Shown one piece after another: positions 26,281-34,182 of a stretch of DNA of 54,943 bases (positions within the stretch are counted from its first letter, which is position 1; each line of letters begins with the position of its first letter). Location of the stretch: contig CAJBPB010000093.1 of the NCBI GenBank assembly GCA_903957365.1, positions 1 through 54,943 on the forward strand. Direction: 5' to 3'. The notes under the pieces were generated by a model, which worked only from the letters and a program-made list of their open reading frames with translations, was not told the origin of the DNA and did no database searches. Position numbers and translations under genes: made by a program. Source of the stretch: an uncultured Bacteroidota bacterium. Its GTDB lineage: Bacteria > Bacteroidota > Bacteroidia > Bacteroidales > F082.

Positions 26281-27006
26281 ATGAAAATATGCATTGATAT
26301 TGGCAATACCTATGCAAAGGTTGCTGTGTTTGATGAAAATCAACAGGTAGATTTTATTCAGTTTCAATTGAATGAAATGGAAGTATTTAGGCTTTTCATT
26401 GAAAAACACACCTCATTTAAAAGTGCAATGATCTGTTCAGTACGTGAAATACCTGACGAATTGGTAACAAAAATCAACGCTTCAAAGGTAATTGTACTTG
26501 ATCATACAACACCTTTGCCATTTCGCAATGAATACGAAACACCGGAGACGCTCGGGCCTGATCGTATTGCCGGTGTTGCTGCTGCCTTTGCCCGGTTCCC
26601 TGAAAAAAATGTGTTGGTGATTGATATGGGAACATGTATTACCTACGATTTGTTGAAATCAGAAGGCACTTATTCAGGAGGAATGATAAGTCCGGGGATT
26701 TTTATGCGTTTCAAAGCCATGCATGCTTTCACCGGAAAATTACCATTGGTTGAACCCGAAATGAATATTCCATGCATTGGGAAAAGTACAAAAACCTCTA
26801 TTCAGACAGGTGTAATGAAGGGTGTTCAGGCAGAGATTCAGGGAATTATAGAAGAGTTTTCGTTAATTTATAAAGATTTAACAGTATTAATAGGAGGTGG
26901 TGACAATAAATATTTTGATAAAAAGTTTAATTGTAGCATCTTTGCAGCCTCAAATCTTGTGTTGGAAGGCTTGAAAGTTATCTTAGACTTTAATGATATA
27001 CAATAA
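26281..27006 (+). CDS. coaX: Type III pantothenate kinase
   Basis: CoaX phosphorylates pantothenate in the first step of coenzyme A synthesis; the type III enzyme is not feedback-inhibited by CoA and needs a monovalent cation. The ASKHA-fold motifs are visible: phosphate-1 loop DIGNTYAKVAVF (about 5-16), GPDRIAGVAAA, and VIDMGTCITYDLL with the catalytic Asp. SGGMISPGIFMRFKAMHAFTGKLP comes next, then GGGDNKYF near the end. The 241-residue length is normal. Its last 14 bases overlap the start of the next gene, showing tight coupling at the head of an envelope operon. Confidence 0.95.
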   Translation: MKICIDIGNTYAKVAVFDENQQVDFIQFQLNEMEVFRLFIEKHTSFKSAMICSVREIPDELVTKINASKVIVLDHTTPLPFRNEYETPETLGPDRIAGVAAAFARFPEKNVLVIDMGTCITYDLLKSEGTYSGGMISPGIFMRFKAMHAFTGKLPLVEPEMNIPCIGKSTKTSIQTGVMKGVQAEIQGIIEEFSLIYKDLTVLIGGGDNKYFDKKFNCSIFAASNLVLEGLKVILDFNDIQ

Positions 27007-28282
27007 CTTGAAAAGAATTTTAAGTGTCACCTTGTTGCTCCTTGCGTTTCAGTTCGCATCAGCACAAACAGGTATCAGTTCACCATATTCCAGATTTGGC
27101 ATTGGGCAGCTTCAGAGTAAAAGTGTAAATTCACGTTTGCATGGAATGGGTGGCATTGCAAATGCTATCAGCACAAATCGCTTTGTTAACCCTTCAAATC
27201 CGGCATCATATTCCGCTTTCGATTCCTTGTCATTTCTTTTTGATGCAGGATTGAACGCAAGCAGGGTAGTATATAAAACCACTACGCAAACTGAAATCGG
27301 CTCAAATGCCACGTTAAATTATTTTTCCCTTGGCTTTCCGGTTACAAAAAGATGGCATTCTGCTATCGGAATTCTTCCTTACAGTCAGGTGGGTTATAAT
27401 GTGGTTATACCATACGAAAATGCAGAAACAGGAGATTATAACAAAGCTTTCGCAGGTGAGGGTGGATTAAATCAGGTTTTCATCGGGAACTCATTTTATT
27501 TAAATAAAAATTTTAGTATTGGCGCCAACATAACTTACGTGTTTGGCCGCTATTCCTCAACAGCGCTGGTTTACTTTCCTGATTCAAGTTTATATGCCAA
27601 CACTATGGCTGCGGTACGCACACTCGCCAATGATTTTATCTTTGATTATGGATTAATGTATAAAAAAGACCTTGGTAACAATTATATGCTGACTTTGGGA
27701 GCAATTTACAGTCAAAAGATTAATCTGGATGTGAAACGGGATTATCTGGTGAAATCTGTTTTTGGCGGTGTTGATGGAAATATTGAGTATGTACTTGATA
27801 CGGTAGTTTATACTCCCAGCGCAAAAGGATCACTAGTTATTCCACCAAGTGCAGGTATTGGTGCTGTAATTGAAAAAAAGGATAGCTGGCTGATTGGTTT
27901 TGATGCCAACTGGCAAAACTGGAAAAATTTTACAGCCTTTGGTGTGAATGATTCGCTTATTGACTCATGGAACATCGCTTTAGGTGGTGAATATACACCA
28001 AACTTTACTTCTATTTCCGGTTATTGGAAACGTGTAACGTATCGATCCGGTTTTAGATATGAGCAAACCTACCTGAAACTGAACGGACAACCAATAAATG
28101 AGTTTGGCATAAGTTTTGGATTAGGATTACCATTACCACGTACTTTGACAACAATTGATTTAAGTGTTGAATTCGGCAAAACAGGCACAACAGCCCATAA
28201 CCTGATTCAGGAAAATTTCATCAATTTCACGATGGGGGTTTCTCTTTACGAGCGGTGGTTTGTCAAACGTAAATATGATTAA
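26993..28282 (+). CDS. Outer-membrane beta-barrel protein, function unknown
   Basis: A 429-residue predicted outer-membrane protein. A signal peptide (MIYNNLKRILSVTLLLLA to about residue 25, ASAQ) precedes TGISSPYSRFGIGQL and LHGMGGIANAI, a start shared with a conserved Bacteroidota family related in appearance to the FadL/PorV-type barrels. The rest alternates beta-strands with glycine- and aromatic-rich turns and ends in a strand finishing with YERWFVKRKYD. It begins inside the last codons of coaX (ATGATATACAATAA) and is followed by a TPR protein. Its position in a block with lptC suggests envelope assembly, but no specific function can be given. Confidence 0.8.
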   Translation: MIYNNLKRILSVTLLLLAFQFASAQTGISSPYSRFGIGQLQSKSVNSRLHGMGGIANAISTNRFVNPSNPASYSAFDSLSFLFDAGLNASRVVYKTTTQTEIGSNATLNYFSLGFPVTKRWHSAIGILPYSQVGYNVVIPYENAETGDYNKAFAGEGGLNQVFIGNSFYLNKNFSIGANITYVFGRYSSTALVYFPDSSLYANTMAAVRTLANDFIFDYGLMYKKDLGNNYMLTLGAIYSQKINLDVKRDYLVKSVFGGVDGNIEYVLDTVVYTPSAKGSLVIPPSAGIGAVIEKKDSWLIGFDANWQNWKNFTAFGVNDSLIDSWNIALGGEYTPNFTSISGYWKRVTYRSGFRYEQTYLKLNGQPINEFGISFGLGLPLPRTLTTIDLSVEFGKTGTTAHNLIQENFINFTMGVSLYERWFVKRKYD

Positions 28283-28306
28283 TTATTAACAGTAAATAAT
28301 TCGAAG

Positions 28307-29716
28307 ATGAAAATGAAAGTTAGACTTTTTCTGCTTGCAGCCTTGCTGATTACCACAACTGTTGAAGCATCAACTTTCTCAACTGATGGATTTCCTGATG
28401 GAAAACCACAGAACACTCAGTCAAGATATGGCAGTGACAGTGTTACCTGTGTGACAAATATTTCGTTATACCGTGAGTTTTTTAAACAATGGAAAAGCAG
28501 CGATTATACAAATGCGGCTATCAACGAAATTGTTAAACCTTGGAAATGGGTGTTTAACAACTGTCCGCTAGGAAGTGAAAACACCTATGTTGATGGTGTT
28601 AAAATCATGCAGTATCGTATTGAAAATGAAAAAAATGCTGTCGCAAGAGCACAATATATCGATACACTGATGCATGTTTATGATCAGCGGATTCAATATT
28701 TTCCAAATCATTACAAGACAGGAAAATCACAGGAAGGTGCCATTTTGGGAAGAAAAGGTGTTGATCTTTATACATATAACGAAGATCGTTATAAGGAAGC
28801 CTATGATATTCTTCACAAATCTATAAACCTGGAAGGCGATAATTCTGATGGAACTGTAATGATTTATTACTTCCGTTCAGTCATCAAAATGGCACGCAAT
28901 GGTCAGGTTGACAGCGCATCTATCGTTGATGTTTATGACAGGGTTATCGAAATTCTCGACCATAATATAAATTCACTCACTGCTAAAGGAGATACACGCT
29001 GGGTTGAGATTTACAAAAATTTCAAGGGAAACATCGATGCAACATTTGAACCTTTTGCCACGTGCGAAGATCTTGTTCGTATATACAAGAACAAAATGTC
29101 AAAAACACCTGATGATATCGAACTGCTCAAAAAAGTAACTGCAATCCTCGATCGTAGTGGCTGTCAGACAGATCCTTTATACCTCACTGCAAGTGTTAAT
29201 CTCCATAAATTGGAGCCAAGTCCTGAATCGGCTTATAATATTGGGCGATTGATGCTGAAAGATGAAAAGCTTAATGAAGCCTTACCTTATTTTGAAGAAG
29301 CATCAAAATCAACGGATTTGAATAAATCACAGACTTCATTTAAAATGTTGTCTGAGATTTACAGAGCACTTAAAAACTACCCACGCTCCAGGCAAATGGC
29401 TCTTAAAGCAATCGAACTCAATCCAAATGATGGTGGACCATATATTACCATTGGTAACTTATATGCAGCAAGTGCAAAAGATTGCGGTAAAGACGACTTC
29501 AGCAGCCGGGCTGCTTATTGGGCTGCCGTTGACAAATTTATCAAAGCACGTAATGTTGATCCTTCGGTTGCCGAAGCTGCCAATGGACTTATTGCAGCGT
29601 ATTCAGCTTATTTTCCAACGAAGGAAACTATATTTTTCAATGACTATAAGGAAGGTGCACCTTACACTATTGAGTGCTGGTTTACCGAAGAAACGACTAT
29701 CAGAGCAGCTAAATAA
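28307..29716 (+). CDS. Exported TPR-repeat protein
   Basis: A 469-residue protein with a signal peptide (about residues 1-21, ending VEASTF) and several tetratricopeptide-like helical hairpins in the C-terminal half. Examples are ASVNLHKLEPSPESAYNIGR, LNEALPYFEEASKS, and a canonical repeat around KNYPRSRQMALKAIELNPND. TPR proteins act as scaffolds for protein complexes. It belongs to a run of envelope genes, with gaps of 24 bp before and 8 bp after it. The N-terminal half contains KYREFFKQW-like helices without a named domain. Partner unknown. Confidence 0.85.
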   Translation: MKMKVRLFLLAALLITTTVEASTFSTDGFPDGKPQNTQSRYGSDSVTCVTNISLYREFFKQWKSSDYTNAAINEIVKPWKWVFNNCPLGSENTYVDGVKIMQYRIENEKNAVARAQYIDTLMHVYDQRIQYFPNHYKTGKSQEGAILGRKGVDLYTYNEDRYKEAYDILHKSINLEGDNSDGTVMIYYFRSVIKMARNGQVDSASIVDVYDRVIEILDHNINSLTAKGDTRWVEIYKNFKGNIDATFEPFATCEDLVRIYKNKMSKTPDDIELLKKVTAILDRSGCQTDPLYLTASVNLHKLEPSPESAYNIGRLMLKDEKLNEALPYFEEASKSTDLNKSQTSFKMLSEIYRALKNYPRSRQMALKAIELNPNDGGPYITIGNLYAASAKDCGKDDFSSRAAYWAAVDKFIKARNVDPSVAEAANGLIAAYSAYFPTKETIFFNDYKEGAPYTIECWFTEETTIRAAK

Positions 29717-29724
29717 TTTCCGCC

Positions 29725-30294
29725 TTGGGCGCTAAAGAATTTTCTAAAATATTTAAAATCATCACGGCAGGTTTACTTGTCGTGATGTTGTTTTCTTGTA
29801 CAAACTCAATCACTGACGTTAAAGAAGTGACCCAGGCAGATACATTGGAAAGTGTGAGTGCGAAAAATATCGTATTCATCCGGTCGGATTCTGGAAATGT
29901 TAAGATAAGACTGACTGCTCCGGTTATGAAGCGATTTGAGGGCAAAAATATGTACACTGAATTTCCGGATGGTTTCGAGGCGTTCTTTTATGACTCCATT
30001 GATAAACCCACTTCACGTATCAGAGCTGATTATGGTATAAGTTATGACAATACCAAGCTGATGATTGCACGAAATGATGTTGAGGTTGAAAATTTCAACA
30101 CGCTCGAAAAAATGAACACGGAGTCATTATATTGGAATCAAAAAAAGAAGACTATTTTCACAAGTGCTTTTGTTAAAATAACCTCCCCCGATAAGGTAAT
30201 TTTTGGGGATAGTCTGACAGCCAGCGAAAGTTTTGACCGCCGGACAATTCACAACATTCGCGCAACGATTGAACTGGAAGATGAGGGCATTTAA
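29725..30294 (+). CDS. lptC: LPS export protein LptC (lipoprotein form)
   Basis: LptC passes lipopolysaccharide from the LptB2FG transporter to the periplasmic LptA bridge. The 189-residue protein begins at a TTG codon. It has a signal sequence ending in the lipobox MLFSC (Cys about residue 25), as Bacteroidota LptC proteins often do, in place of the simple membrane helix of E. coli LptC. The body is a beta-jellyroll of the OstA/LptC type, with IRLTAPVMKRFEGKNMYTEF near the start. It includes the VEVENFNTLEKMNTESLYWN pattern of successive strands. lptA, lptB, lptF and lptG are not in the window. Confidence 0.85.
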   Translation: MGAKEFSKIFKIITAGLLVVMLFSCTNSITDVKEVTQADTLESVSAKNIVFIRSDSGNVKIRLTAPVMKRFEGKNMYTEFPDGFEAFFYDSIDKPTSRIRADYGISYDNTKLMIARNDVEVENFNTLEKMNTESLYWNQKKKTIFTSAFVKITSPDKVIFGDSLTASESFDRRTIHNIRATIELEDEGI

Positions 30295-30391
30295 CGAAAT
30301 AGATTACCAAATCTTCTTTCGAAAATGTTAAATTCGCTTTACAATTATTTATTTTTACAACAGAAAAGAATTTAGAAAATTATATAATTAT

Positions 30392-31657
30392 TTGAATACC
30401 TGGATAATACTACCCATAACATTGATCTTCTCTGGTTTTTTTTCCGGAGTTGAGATTGCCTACGCCACCTCTAACCGACTGCGAATAGAGCTTGAACTTA
30501 AAAAGAATATTTTTTCCGCACGCTTATTGAATGACTTTTACAAGAATCCCGGAAGATTCATCAGTGCCCTTTTATTGGGAAATAATATTGCATTGGTTGT
30601 TTACGGTATCGCCATGGCAACACTCCTCGAACCCTGGATCAAAATGTGGTTACCCGAAGGGTTTAATTCAGAGTTTGCGGTTTTATTCTCGCAAACTATC
30701 TTATCAACAATTCTTATTTTAATTACCGGTGAGTTTCTGCCCAAAATATTATTTCGTTTTAATCCCAATGGAATTCTAAATGCTCTTGCTGTTCCGATAT
30801 GGATTATATATTATTTATTGTTTCCGTTGGTTATCATTTATATGGGAATCGTTGAGTTTGTTTTGAAATATCTCTTCAGAATGGAACTCAATCAGAATGA
30901 ATATGAATTCAGTTCGTTGGATCTGAATGAATATGTAAAAGAATTTGCTCCACAGGAGGAATCAAAAGAACAGATTCACCATGATATTCAGCTTTTTCAA
31001 AACGCGATCGATTTTCGGTTTGTAAAACTTCGGGAATGTATGGTGCCACGCACCGAGATTGAAGCCATAGCAGTTGAGTCGGATGTAAACGCATTGCTTT
31101 CGCGTTTTGAAGAAACCATGCACTCTAAAATTCTTGTTTATCAGCATAATATTGATAATATCATTGGATATGTGCATTCATATGATATGTTTATGAAACC
31201 AAAAACCATCAGGGATGTATTACGATCTATCGAGGTCTATCCTGAATCATATCCGGCCAGTTCATTATTAAGTCGTTTAACACAATCACGCCAGGGTATT
31301 GCTGTTGTAGTTGATGAATTTGGCGGAACCTCAGGGATTGTTTCAATTGAAGATATTATTGAGGAAATATTTGGTGAAATTGATGATGAGTTTGACGAAG
31401 AAGAAACCATTGAAGAACAGATATCTGATACTGAGTTTCGTTTTTCAACGCGTCTGGAACTTGATTATCTGAATGAGACTTACAAATTTGATTTGCCTGA
31501 ATCGGATGAATATGAAACCCTGGCCGGTTTTATTCTGCATATTCACGAAAGTATTCCTGAACTTGGTGATGAAATACAATATGACAAGTATAGAATTATT
31601 GTAACAAAAGCGAAGGAGAACCGAATAGAGGAGGTTAAAATCAAACTGTTGGACTAG
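30392..31657 (+). CDS. CNNM/CBS-domain membrane protein (hemolysin-family, GldE-like)
   Basis: A 421-residue inner-membrane protein with three parts. An N-terminal CNNM/DUF21 transmembrane domain (about 1-190) begins with LIFSGFFSGVEIAYA. A CBS pair (about 200-330) has the typical start FRFVKLRECMVPRTEI and the block VVDEFGGTSGIVSIEDIIEEIFGEI. A CorC/HlyC C-terminal domain (about 335-421) closes the protein. Relatives include Mg2+/Co2+ transport proteins and the gliding protein GldE. The start codon is TTG. The neighbourhood (lptC upstream, a PpiD/SurA-like chaperone downstream) is an envelope-biogenesis cluster. I cannot tell whether it is a transporter or GldE proper. Confidence 0.88.
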   Translation: MNTWIILPITLIFSGFFSGVEIAYATSNRLRIELELKKNIFSARLLNDFYKNPGRFISALLLGNNIALVVYGIAMATLLEPWIKMWLPEGFNSEFAVLFSQTILSTILILITGEFLPKILFRFNPNGILNALAVPIWIIYYLLFPLVIIYMGIVEFVLKYLFRMELNQNEYEFSSLDLNEYVKEFAPQEESKEQIHHDIQLFQNAIDFRFVKLRECMVPRTEIEAIAVESDVNALLSRFEETMHSKILVYQHNIDNIIGYVHSYDMFMKPKTIRDVLRSIEVYPESYPASSLLSRLTQSRQGIAVVVDEFGGTSGIVSIEDIIEEIFGEIDDEFDEEETIEEQISDTEFRFSTRLELDYLNETYKFDLPESDEYETLAGFILHIHESIPELGDEIQYDKYRIIVTKAKENRIEEVKIKLLD

Positions 31658-31821
31658 TGTCAATTACGTCATAATTTACCCTTTTTTATTGATAAAAATC
31701 ACCACCTCATGTTTTATTCAGAAGTTATCAACATGTAATATATTGATAATGTTTCGTTTAAACCCGAATAATCTCATCAGTATTAATGCTTAAATTATTT
31801 TAATACTTAAAATATCCTTTG

Positions 31822-31829
31822 TACATTTG
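31822..31829 (+). promoter_or_regulatory. Putative -7 element of the PpiD/SurA-like gene
   Basis: TACATTTG matches TAnnTTTG and is followed by C, 28 bp before the start codon at 31858. The 200-bp spacer before it is AT-rich with no other feature I can name. Confidence 0.55.
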
Positions 31830-31857
31830 CACACTATTTTAAAAAGAAAGATATACT

Positions 31858-33966
31858 ATGGCCGTTATTGGAAAAATCAGAAAACAATCCGGATTGTTAG
31901 TTATAATTATCGGCGTCGCCCTTGCCGCCTTTATACTTGGTGACTTTACCAAACGTAACAGACAAAATCCGGTACAGATAGGTGTTATTGATGGCGAAGA
32001 AGTGAGTATTCAGGATTTCAACAAGTTATTTGATGAAAACGTTGAAGGAACAAAACGTCAGAAACAGTCGGATGCGCTCACACAGGAAGATCTTATGCGT
32101 GTTCGCGACAATACATGGAACCAGGTTCTTGAAAAGAATTTAATGGGTAAAGAGTATGAAGAACTTGGTTTGGTTGTAACCAGTGAAGAACTGTTTGACC
32201 AGATTCAGGGAACAAATCCTCATCCCGCCGTTCTTCAGAATTTCAGCAATCCTGAAACAGGAGTATATGACCGCAATATCGTTTTGAATTATCTGCAGCA
32301 ACTCGATCAGATGCCACAGGCTCAGCGTGACCAATGGCTCACTTTTGAAAGATATGTTAAAGAAGATCGCTTGAAAATCAAGTATCAGTCTCTGGTAACC
32401 AAAAGTTTCCATCTGCCTCAGGCAATTGCAAAAATGGCTTATCATGATAAAAATGACAAGGCGAACGTTAAATTGGTAGGCGTAAAATTCAGTACGATCT
32501 CTGATTCTACAGTGAAACTTACTGATGATGATTATATTGAATATTACAACAAAAACAAAAAGTCATACGATCGTGAAGCAATGCGCGATATCGATTATGC
32601 AGTTTTTGAAATTAAACCTTCTGCAAAAGATAACAAAGATGCAGAAGAATATGTAAAGAATATGGTTGAAGAGTTTGCTGTTACACCAAATGTTGTGGCC
32701 TTTGTGAATGCCAATTCTGATGATCGTTACGACAGCGTATGGTTAAGCCAGAAAGAAGTGCCGGTTGCACTCGAAAGTGTCATGTTTAACAACGAGAAAG
32801 GCTTTATTTACGGACCCTATTTCGACAATGGTTCCTACAAACTGGTTCGTCTGGCAGATGTTGCCATGCGTCCCGACTCCTTAAAAGCAAATCACATTTT
32901 GATTTCATACAAAGGAACAGCCCGTAGTCAGCAAACACGCAGCAAAGAAGCTGCCCAAAGACTAGCCGATAGTTTAATGGGACAGGTGAAACGCGGTAAT
33001 GCGAAATTTACAGAACTGGCTTCTGCTTTTTCTGAAGATCCAAGTGCAAAGCAGAATAGTGGAGATTTAGGATGGTTTAAAGACGGACAGATGGTTCCGG
33101 AATTTAATCAGTTTGTTCTTTCGAATACTTTAGGTACAATTGGAGTGGTAGAAACATCTTTTGGTTATCATGTTATTGAAGTTACCGGTAAAAAAGAAGC
33201 TGTTAAAAAGGTTCGCCTTGCAACAATTACCCGTTTGGTTACACCCAGTACACAAACTGCACAGGATATTTTTGCACAGGCTAGCAGGTTCGCTACAGCC
33301 AGCAGTGATCGTGCAGCTTTTGACAAGTCAATTGAAAAAGAAGGAATTTCAAAAAGAGTTGCCCCCAACCTGAAAGCTACCACAAACAGGATAACTGGAA
33401 TTGAAAATCCACGTCAGATAGTTCGCTGGGCTTTTTCTGAAGAAACTGAGGTTGGTGATGTTTCAACAATATTCGATCTGGATAATTTATATGTTGTGGC
33501 TGTGTTGACAAAAAGTACTGATAAAGGTATTGCTCCATGGCAGGATGTAAAAGATGTTATACGCACCCAGGTAATGAATATCAAAAAAGGTGAGATGCTT
33601 GTTGATCAGATGAAATCTTATGCATCTGATATGAACACTCTGGCCAATCAATTTAAATCGACTGTTCAGGATGTGAACGGCGTTTCATTCGATAGCCGTG
33701 TACTGCAAGGTTTTGGACAGGAAAGTAAAGTAATTGGTGAAATCTTTGCCTTGGATAATGGACAACAGGTTGGTCCGGTTGCCGGAACAGGTGCTGCTTA
33801 TGTAATTCAGTTGAAAGAGGTTGTTAAAGCCGCTGACCGCGATTCATACAGTCAGATTGTAAACGAAAAACTAAATGCTTTTACCCAGTCAGTAAGTAAC
33901 AATGGTGTTGTAAAAGCAATTGAAAAAGCTTCAGAAATTGTTGACAACAGGATCATGTTCTATTAG
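31858..33966 (+). CDS. Membrane-anchored periplasmic chaperone/peptidyl-prolyl isomerase (PpiD/SurA-like)
   Basis: A 702-residue folding factor for exported proteins. The N-terminal membrane anchor (SGLLVIIIGVALAAFILGDF, about 12-31) is followed by a SurA/PpiD-type chaperone region rich in helices, with VSIQDFNKLFDENV near its start. One parvulin-type PPIase domain (about 345-445) has NHILISYKG, AFSEDPSAKQNSGDLGWFK, and SFGYHVIEVTG. The C-terminal 250 residues contain a second region resembling a decayed parvulin domain followed by helices. The architecture matches E. coli PpiD. It has its own promoter and terminator and closes the envelope block. Confidence 0.9.
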   Translation: MAVIGKIRKQSGLLVIIIGVALAAFILGDFTKRNRQNPVQIGVIDGEEVSIQDFNKLFDENVEGTKRQKQSDALTQEDLMRVRDNTWNQVLEKNLMGKEYEELGLVVTSEELFDQIQGTNPHPAVLQNFSNPETGVYDRNIVLNYLQQLDQMPQAQRDQWLTFERYVKEDRLKIKYQSLVTKSFHLPQAIAKMAYHDKNDKANVKLVGVKFSTISDSTVKLTDDDYIEYYNKNKKSYDREAMRDIDYAVFEIKPSAKDNKDAEEYVKNMVEEFAVTPNVVAFVNANSDDRYDSVWLSQKEVPVALESVMFNNEKGFIYGPYFDNGSYKLVRLADVAMRPDSLKANHILISYKGTARSQQTRSKEAAQRLADSLMGQVKRGNAKFTELASAFSEDPSAKQNSGDLGWFKDGQMVPEFNQFVLSNTLGTIGVVETSFGYHVIEVTGKKEAVKKVRLATITRLVTPSTQTAQDIFAQASRFATASSDRAAFDKSIEKEGISKRVAPNLKATTNRITGIENPRQIVRWAFSEETEVGDVSTIFDLDNLYVVAVLTKSTDKGIAPWQDVKDVIRTQVMNIKKGEMLVDQMKSYASDMNTLANQFKSTVQDVNGVSFDSRVLQGFGQESKVIGEIFALDNGQQVGPVAGTGAAYVIQLKEVVKAADRDSYSQIVNEKLNAFTQSVSNNGVVKAIEKASEIVDNRIMFY

Positions 33967-33994
33967 TAGATATTAAGTCAATAATATAAGGTGT

Positions 33995-34027
33995 AAAGCC
34001 GCTCAGAATTTCTGGGCGGCTTTTTTT
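33995..34027 (+). terminator. Terminator of the PpiD/SurA-like gene
   Basis: The stem AAAGCCGCTCAGA/TCTGGGCGGCTTT, with one mismatch and a short ATT loop, is followed by seven Ts at 34021-34027. It lies 29 bp after the stop codon. Confidence 0.9.
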
Positions 34028-34130
34028 AACACTTTTACTTTTCATTTAATCTACAAACGAAAGTGATGATTATTAATAATTGTTTGACCTCCGATTTGGA
34101 TTATAAACTCTGATAAGTTGAGACTATATA

Positions 34131-34159
34131 AAAAAAGCCGTGGATTTCACGGCTTTTTT
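34131..34159 (-). terminator. Terminator of the EF-G-like gene (bidirectional)
   Basis: A perfect 12-bp stem AAAAAAGCCGTG (34131-34142) and CACGGCTTTTTT (34148-34159) has a 5-nt loop. On the minus strand it ends in a T run just beyond the EF-G-like stop. Its A/T flanks make it work in both directions, backing up the terminator at 33995. Confidence 0.88.
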
Positions 34160-34182
34160 TTATTATTTCAGTAAGAATTATA

